DNA of 38,219 nucleotides from Aggregatilineales bacterium (lineage in GTDB: Bacteria > Chloroflexota > Anaerolineae > Aggregatilineales > Ch27), in NCBI GenBank assembly GCA_029976025.1, contig JARKNX010000218.1, positions 1 to 38,219 on the forward strand, in the 5' to 3' direction. This document shows positions 33,727 through 38,219 of this stretch, piece by piece; position 1 is the stretch's first letter; the number at the start of each line of letters is the position of its first letter. The notes below the pieces were generated by a model. It was not told where the DNA came from. It saw only the letters and a list, made by a program, of their open reading frames with translations, and ran no database searches. The translations under genes were made by a program, and so were the position numbers.

Positions 33727-33731
33727 GGCGC

Positions 33732-34301
33732 TCAGCGCCGGCGCAGACGGGAAAACAGCGATTTGCTCGCCGGCGGAGGGGCCTTGGCAACTGCCGGAGG
33801 CGCAGTAGATTGGCGTTCCTGTGCGGCCATTCGCAGCCAGCGAGCCGCTTCATCATCGGCCGCTTCATCCTGATCCTGGGCCGCGCCATCGCCCAGGATA
33901 TTCAGCACCAGCGCGTCCAATCCGGCCTCGTAATCTGTCGTGAAATCAGCGACAGGCAGCCCTTCCAGCCAGCTTCGCCAGGGAGTGCGCTGAGCCACGG
34001 CCAGATAAACGCGCTTGCCGGTCTCGAATGCCTGCCGAATTTCTGTTTGCATATGCTCCCGCTTTATCGCCTCCGCTGAGAGAATCACGATCAGCCCTTC
34101 GGAGGCAGCAATGGCTCCTTGCTGAGCCGCTGCCCAGTCTATGTCTGGCCCCAGCTCTTTGAGGTCCAGCCAGACATCGACCCCCAGGGCGGCCAGATCG
34201 TCGGCGATCTGGATGGCGAACAGGGCATCTTCGCGGGTATAGGCGATATAGAGCACGTCAGGGCTATCCTTCGACTTGTGGCACGGCTTCGAGCGAATCA
34301 A
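33732..34301 (-). CDS. TIR-domain protein
   Basis: A 189-residue soluble protein. Residues about 14-130 form a TIR-like domain: DVLYIAYTREDALFAIQIADDLAALGVDVWLD (strand A, helix A, strand B), then GPDIDWAAAQQGAIAASEGLIVILSAEAI and TEIRQAFETG. Glu87 lies where TIR NADases keep the catalytic glutamate. The last 50 residues are charged, Ala/Pro-rich and end in SLFSRLRRR. The only suitable start is TTG 34301, two nt after the stop of the thioesterase gene, so translation is probably coupled. Function is open: NAD+ cleavage or signalling are both possible. Confidence 0.82.
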   Translation of the reverse strand: MIRSKPCHKSKDSPDVLYIAYTREDALFAIQIADDLAALGVDVWLDLKELGPDIDWAAAQQGAIAASEGLIVILSAEAIKREHMQTEIRQAFETGKRVYLAVAQRTPWRSWLEGLPVADFTTDYEAGLDALVLNILGDGAAQDQDEAADDEAARWLRMAAQERQSTAPPAVAKAPPPASKSLFSRLRRR

Positions 34302-34303
34302 GT

Positions 34304-34693
34304 CTACCGTTTTTGCGCGGCCTTCGCCTCAAATCGCGCCCGGTTGACCAGGAAACGCTCGTGAGTGGCCCGGCCGATCAGCTCCACATTATCCCAGGCT
34401 TCGATTGCAAATGTCAGCTTGCGATCTTCGACAGCGATCAGCGCGGCCTGAGCGCGAACGACGACGCCAACCGGGGTAGCGGCCAGATGTTCAACGTCAA
34501 TGCGCGTGCCGACTGATGTTTGTTCCGGCTCAATGTGGGATTCCAGCGCATTCACGGCGGCATTCTCCATCAGGGCGACCAGCATCGGCGTGGAGAAAAC
34601 CGGGACAAGCCCGCTGCCCAGATGGCTGGCGGTCATCGCCTCGGTCACGGTCCATTCGGCAGCGCCTGTCAGCCCCTGTCTCAGATCGGTCAT
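34304..34693 (-). CDS. FlK-like (fluoroacetyl-CoA thioesterase family) hotdog thioesterase
   Basis: A 129-residue hotdog protein. The catalytic pattern fits FlK: Thr35 in FSTPML, Glu43 in LMENAA and His69 in VEHLAATP. In FlK of Streptomyces cattleya the triad is Thr42, Glu50 and His76, with the same spacings of 8 and 26. The end ATHERFLVNRARFEAKA also resembles the family. Whether the substrate is a fluoroacyl-CoA is unlikely to be read from sequence; related proteins act on other short acyl-CoAs. It lies 44 nt after the MFS gene and is coupled to the TIR gene. Confidence 0.85.
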   Translation of the reverse strand: MTDLRQGLTGAAEWTVTEAMTASHLGSGLVPVFSTPMLVALMENAAVNALESHIEPEQTSVGTRIDVEHLAATPVGVVVRAQAALIAVEDRKLTFAIEAWDNVELIGRATHERFLVNRARFEAKAAQKR

Positions 34694-34737
34694 CAGATCA
34701 GCCTCCGTTTTTATTTTCTGCAGCGCCGGCAGAGGTC

Positions 34738-36435
34738 CTATCTGTTCTTGAAGATAGGCGCGTTCTCCGGGACGGACGGGAGTTCTGGCTGCGGCGGATG
34801 TTCCAGATGGAAGTCCCGGGCGCGTCCGCCGCGCAGCAGCAGCGCCGGGATCAACGCCAGCAGGCAGATGACAGCCCCAAACAGGGCAAGCTCGCGGATA
34901 ACCTGAGCTGTCAGAGTGACGTAGATTGTGACGGCTTCCTGGGTCATAGCCACGGTCTCTCCGATGGCGAGGGTGGCCAGCGCCGAAATACGCCGCAGGG
35001 CGATCGTCGTGAGCGACGCGGCGGCCAGCGTCATCCCCAGCAGGCGCAGCATATCGTCGATGGCGGCGGCGATGCCGCGCTGATCGTCGGGCGCTGCGTT
35101 GAGGACGGCCGCGCTCGTGGGCGACATGGTCAGGCCGAGGCCGATTCCGGCCAGGGCCATATGCAGCGCCATCTGAGCGTAACCTACCGTCTCCACCCAG
35201 GTCAGCCCGGCCAGTGTGAAGCCGACGGCGGCGATGACCAGGCCTACCGCCGTAGGGGTGCGGTGGCCGTAGCGATCGCTCAGCCAGCCGCCGGGTATGG
35301 CCGCCAGAGCCATCGGGATAGTCAGCGCGCTCATGACGATGCCCACTGCCAGGGCGCTCTCCGTCAGCGTGTCCACGCTTTCGGTGCGGATATTGATCAG
35401 CACCGGCACGATCACCAGCCCGATCATGAGTGCGAAGCCGCTGATGACGCTGGTCAGGTTGCCCATGGCGAAATTGCGCTGCCGGAACAAATCCAGGCTG
35501 ATGAGCGGGTCGCGCCGCCTGTGCTCTACCAGCAGGAAACCAGCAAAGGCCACGCCTCCCCCAATCAGCATCGGTCCGGCGTAGGCGGGGAATGCCGAAA
35601 GGTCTTCGAAGGATGTCGCGTTAATGGTGACATCTGCATTCGCGCCCAGCCCGACGCTCAGACAGAGCAGAGTCAGGGCGAAAAGAGCCGCGCCGGGGTA
35701 GTCATACCGGACTTTGCTGCGCTGCTGTGCTGTGCCGCGCAGCACCCAGGCAATCAGTCCGAAAGCCAGCACTCCGAGCGGTATGTTCAGCCAGAACAGC
35801 AGGCGCCAGTCCACGAACTGCACCATGATGCCGCCGTACAGATGCCCGACCACCCACCCGGCGGTATCGATAGCGCCGATCAGCCCCAGTGGCTGGGCGC
35901 GACGGTGCGGCGGGAACAGGTCCCCGACCAGCGCCATGCTGATCGGGACAAGCGCCCCCGCGCCAAACGCCTGAATGACGCGGCCGGCGACCAGTGAGAT
36001 CAGCGCTATCGTGCTTGGATCAGGTCGCTCTCCGAACCGGCGAGCCAGTGTATACAGGAAATCGGCGGGCCATTGGTCGGCGATTGCTACCCAGACTGAG
36101 CCGAGGACAAAGATAGCCAGGCAGATCAGATAGGCGCGCTTCCGGCCGATCAGATCGGAGTAACGGCCCATGACCGCCATTGAGATAGTGTAAGCCAGCA
36201 GGTAACCACTGACCATCCAGGCTGCGTCATCCAGGCCGCTTTCCAGCGGAATCTGCAGGTCGATGATGACCTGGGGCAGGATGGCCGAGATAATCGTCAG
36301 GTCCAGCGCGCCAATGAACACGGGCAGGCTGACCAGCGCCAGGACCAGCCACGGTGACGGTCCGGAATGGCTGGCCCGGGTATCGGGGGCGGCGGGTAAT
36401 GATGACACGGGGTGATTATCCGATCGTGCGGTCAC
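34738..36435 (-). CDS. MFS exporter of the 14-helix DHA2 (EmrB/QacA) type
   Basis: A 565-residue membrane protein. Motif ALDLTIISAILPQVIIDL in helix 1 is typical of the DHA2 family, and MGRYSDLIGRKRAYL is MFS motif A between helices 2 and 3. About 14 hydrophobic helices can be counted. The C-terminal 25 residues are Pro-rich and cytoplasmic. The start ATG overlaps the stop of the LprG-like lipoprotein gene (ATGA). It resembles the Rv1410c (P55)-type exporter partnered with LprG in mycobacteria, which moves triacylglycerides; substrate inference only. Confidence 0.9.
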   Translation of the reverse strand: MTARSDNHPVSSLPAAPDTRASHSGPSPWLVLALVSLPVFIGALDLTIISAILPQVIIDLQIPLESGLDDAAWMVSGYLLAYTISMAVMGRYSDLIGRKRAYLICLAIFVLGSVWVAIADQWPADFLYTLARRFGERPDPSTIALISLVAGRVIQAFGAGALVPISMALVGDLFPPHRRAQPLGLIGAIDTAGWVVGHLYGGIMVQFVDWRLLFWLNIPLGVLAFGLIAWVLRGTAQQRSKVRYDYPGAALFALTLLCLSVGLGANADVTINATSFEDLSAFPAYAGPMLIGGGVAFAGFLLVEHRRRDPLISLDLFRQRNFAMGNLTSVISGFALMIGLVIVPVLINIRTESVDTLTESALAVGIVMSALTIPMALAAIPGGWLSDRYGHRTPTAVGLVIAAVGFTLAGLTWVETVGYAQMALHMALAGIGLGLTMSPTSAAVLNAAPDDQRGIAAAIDDMLRLLGMTLAAASLTTIALRRISALATLAIGETVAMTQEAVTIYVTLTAQVIRELALFGAVICLLALIPALLLRGGRARDFHLEHPPQPELPSVPENAPIFKNR

Positions 36436-37148
36436 CGCGGCACTTCCACCCGATAGTCGCCGTTGTAGTCAAAGACCTCCACCGTCCATGTGCTGGGGAT
36501 GGGTTCCGCCTCACTGACAGTATCCGGCTGTACAATTACCAGGCGCTCAGCGCGGCCATCATCGATGCGAATGAACAGATCGATCAGGACATCGGCCTCA
36601 GCCGGGATCAGGCCGATGGTCAGGGCCGCGACTTCACTGCCGATTGCAGTGCCTTTCAGGTGCCACATCGGGATGCCGTCGAGCGATTCCTGCCCCACCA
36701 GTTCCAGATTCTGAATGGCGCCCATCGCCCTGGAAAGCCCGCTCTCTGACCGCACGAGCGCCTCCGCATTGAAGCCGGGCGAAAATTCGGCGTTGATCCA
36801 CTGTCCGCCAGTCAGCACACTGTGGCGGTAGTACTGCTGATCGCCGATGGCGATCACGTCGATATCGCTGGCCAGCCCGCCGAAGAGGACGCGCACAGTC
36901 GCCTGCACCCGATCGGGCGCGACATAGTATCCGCTGGCACGCAGGAAATTGATCAGCCCGCTCACATCGATATAGACTGGCGCTCCCTTCCGCTCAATCG
37001 TAACCGCGAAGCTCCCGGCCTGCTGTATTGCTTCGGCTGCATCGCGGATCAGGGCGGTGGGGTCCGGCGGCGAGGTGGCCGGGCCGGCGCAGCCGGAGAG
37101 CGCGATCATAACAGCCAGAATACCTGTAACAGAGAACTTCTTCCGCAC
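36432..37148 (-). CDS. LppX/LprAFG-like lipoprotein
   Basis: A 238-residue lipoprotein: signal peptide with lipobox LSGC (Cys20), then a region resembling the LppX_LprAFG fold, with a hydrophobic cavity that carries lipids in mycobacteria. Typical elements are DPTALIRDAAEAIQQAGSFAVTIE, the central ATVRVLFGGLASDIDVIAIGDQQYY, LDGIPMWHLKGTA, and the C-terminal strand pair ending in VEVPR. The start is GTG 37148 with AGAGG 7 nt upstream. Its stop overlaps the MFS start by 4 nt, which implies a shared job in lipid or glycolipid export. Confidence 0.85.
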   Translation of the reverse strand: MRKKFSVTGILAVMIALSGCAGPATSPPDPTALIRDAAEAIQQAGSFAVTIERKGAPVYIDVSGLINFLRASGYYVAPDRVQATVRVLFGGLASDIDVIAIGDQQYYRHSVLTGGQWINAEFSPGFNAEALVRSESGLSRAMGAIQNLELVGQESLDGIPMWHLKGTAIGSEVAALTIGLIPAEADVLIDLFIRIDDGRAERLVIVQPDTVSEAEPIPSTWTVEVFDYNGDYRVEVPR

Positions 37149-37217
37149 TATAAACCTCTCTCGTTGTTGCCGGCAAGCAGACTCTTGCTACGTAATTGGA
37201 TGGCGAAGGTTGCCCGG

Positions 37218-37655
37218 CTACCCGGGCGGCCGGGCTTCAAGCACCCTGGCGATGAGCAGCGGGAGTTCCTCCGGCGCGTCGAGCAGAGTGCCGGTGTAGT
37301 AGGCGGCGCAGCCCAGATCGTTCAGGCAGGTCTCGCGCAGGCTGGCCTCTGATCGGGTGCTCCATACGATTAGCGGGATAGTGGGAAAGGCTTCTCGCAG
37401 GCGCTGGATTTCGGCCAGGCCGGGTGCAGGATTCCCTTCTTCGGCCAGCGGGGCGCAGATCACAAGGTCCGGCGCGGGACGCTCTTTGGCCTGGTATTCC
37501 TCCAGCGTTTTGGCAACCTGTAATTGATGGTGATAGTCATCTTCCAGCGCGTCGTAGAAGGCGTTGTAGACCTGTTTCTGAAAGCCGTGCAGACTGTCGC
37601 TGGTCGGATAGGTCAGCACCCGGAACAAATTCTGGATGAGCGCAATGGTAGCCAT
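37218..37655 (-). CDS. Degenerate receiver-like protein
   Basis: A 145-residue soluble protein. The fold pattern of a response-regulator receiver is visible in the second half (PDLVICAPLAEEG, IPLIVWSTRS, AAYYTGTLLDAPEELPLLIARVLE), but the phosphoacceptor Asp is replaced (ICAPL instead of LLDxxMP) and the conserved Lys is missing (YTGTL instead of TKP). The first half is unclear. ATG 37655 has GGAGGAG 4 nt upstream; a longer upstream frame is not needed. It may be a phosphorylation-independent signalling or binding protein. Confidence 0.6.
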   Translation of the reverse strand: MATIALIQNLFRVLTYPTSDSLHGFQKQVYNAFYDALEDDYHHQLQVAKTLEEYQAKERPAPDLVICAPLAEEGNPAPGLAEIQRLREAFPTIPLIVWSTRSEASLRETCLNDLGCAAYYTGTLLDAPEELPLLIARVLEARPPG

Positions 37656-37692
37656 TATCTCCTCCACCTGCTTTTTAATGATGCCAGGTGGT

Positions 37693-37698
37693 ATTATA
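37693..37698 (-). promoter_or_regulatory. Candidate -10 box of the receiver-like gene
   Basis: Minus strand TATAAT, 37 nt before ATG 37655. No good -35 hexamer is seen. Confidence 0.4.
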
Positions 37699-37744
37699 CA
37701 GCGGCGCCTGTGAATCGGGATTATCAGGGGCCAGGCTCGAACGC

Positions 37745-37773
37745 TTGCCAGAGCGGGGCGACAGGCGCATAAT
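37745..37773 (+). promoter_or_regulatory. Promoter of the last lipoprotein gene
   Basis: TTGCCA (37745-37750), 17-nt spacer, CATAAT (37768-37773). The leader to ATG 37825 is about 45 nt. Confidence 0.6.
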
Positions 37774-37824
37774 GAACAGGGTAGATCACGCCCTGTCGTT
37801 GCGTGTGGTCTGGAGTGGTATCTC

Positions 37825-38219
37825 ATGTTGACGGTCATCCATACTCACAGAATGCCAGCCCTGCTGGTTACAGGAATGCTGCTGGCGGGAATGCTGGCGG
37901 GCTGTTTCCGCCAGGCCGATCCGAATGTTCAACCGACCAATAGCGGGGCGACACTGCCGCCTGTGCCGCTGGAAGCCGGGACGCCCTCCTTTGTGACGCC
38001 CTTTGCACCCGGAGAAGGCCCGGATATCAATACCATGCCGACGCTGTCTGACCCTACTTCCACGCTGGCCCTGGTTGAACCCGGCGTGACCAATGCGGCG
38101 CCCGGCGCTGTCGATAACCCGCCCGCCGGCTCTACGGCGACCATCCCGTTCGCAGCCGGGCCAACCTACACGCCGCGCCCCGGAGCGCCGCCGGTCAACC
38201 TGAACCCCAATCTGCCCGG
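37825..38219 (+). CDS. Lipoprotein, 5' part only (runs off the window)
   Basis: Starting at ATG 37825 (GGAG about 9 nt upstream), the frame stays open to the window edge for 131 codons. The signal peptide has a lipobox LAGC with Cys27. The mature part seen is low in complexity, with many Pro, Thr, Gly and Ala (PPVPLEAGTPSFVTPFAPG and later TYTPRPGAPPVNLNPNLP). This is a typical unstructured linker preceding a surface domain that would lie outside the window. An alternative start at 37852 is possible. No function can be given. Confidence 0.7.
   Translation, partial: MLTVIHTHRMPALLVTGMLLAGMLAGCFRQADPNVQPTNSGATLPPVPLEAGTPSFVTPFAPGEGPDINTMPTLSDPTSTLALVEPGVTNAAPGAVDNPPAGSTATIPFAAGPTYTPRPGAPPVNLNPNLP

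Noticed and set aside
34516-35997. A 493-codon plus-strand frame opposite the MFS exporter.
   Set aside because: It is rich in Gln, Arg, Asp and His, a mirror of hydrophobic codons in the transporter; no SD or domain is present.

Overview
The window looks like a chromosomal segment of a GC-rich bacterium, most likely a Chloroflexota member of the Anaerolineae type. This is inferred from gene content, not from a search. The supporting traits are: surface proteins with Pro/Thr tails and SH3-like modules, a very short Flp-type pilin, TopA with an N-terminal zinc-ribbon-like extension, a ribosomal protein L31 carrying an RNA-polymerase alpha-CTD-like tail, and many small lipoproteins. No rRNA, tRNA, CRISPR array, transposase or prophage gene was seen. 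No intergenic stretch exceeds about 300 bases.

Layout. 1-118: 3' end of a probable rsmD. 163-2832: tRNA nucleotidyltransferase and hpt on the minus strand, then greA on the plus strand. 2899-4146: a two-span membrane protein of unknown function. 4369-9188: dprA, manC and topA, apparently one minus-strand operon with its own promoter. 9208-11924: ffh-rpsP-khpA-rimM behind a strong promoter; this is the usual SRP/ribosome-maturation cluster without trmD and rplS. 12007-22 kb: cell-surface and signalling genes, namely an LCP protein, an Flp pilin, a response regulator fused to a nucleotide cyclase, an SH3-like membrane protein, a cyclophilin lipoprotein, a ten-repeat SH3-like secreted protein, a NodB-like deacetylase and a flippase.

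21.9-29.1 kb: a membrane-anchored thioredoxin-like gene with one in-frame TGA exactly at the first position of its redox motif, hutI, a C39-like peptidase with TPRs, a two-part GNAT protein, an unknown membrane protein and pepA. 29.1-30.4 kb: rplU-rpmA-rpmE, with a strong promoter, a potentially structured leader, and the L31/alpha-CTD fusion. 30.5-33.7 kb: thymidine kinase, an intramembrane protease of the S2P/EGY type, a 2H phosphoesterase and a lipoprotein. 33.7-37.1 kb (minus strand): LprG/LppX-like lipoprotein, 14-helix-type MFS exporter, FlK-like thioesterase and TIR protein, tightly packed. The window ends with a degenerate receiver-like protein and the 5' part of another lipoprotein.

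Most notable observations: (1) the thioredoxin-like gene on the minus strand at 21945-22388 reads through a single UGA giving a U-x-x-C motif, and a perfect 8-bp stem with a GUG loop lies 27 nt after it, as expected for a bacterial SECIS element; (2) L31 is fused to an alpha-CTD-like domain that keeps most of the DNA-contacting residues; (3) an LprG-P55-like lipid-export gene pair is linked to a CoA thioesterase and a TIR protein; (4) a secreted protein has ten repeats, each with one conserved cysteine pair.
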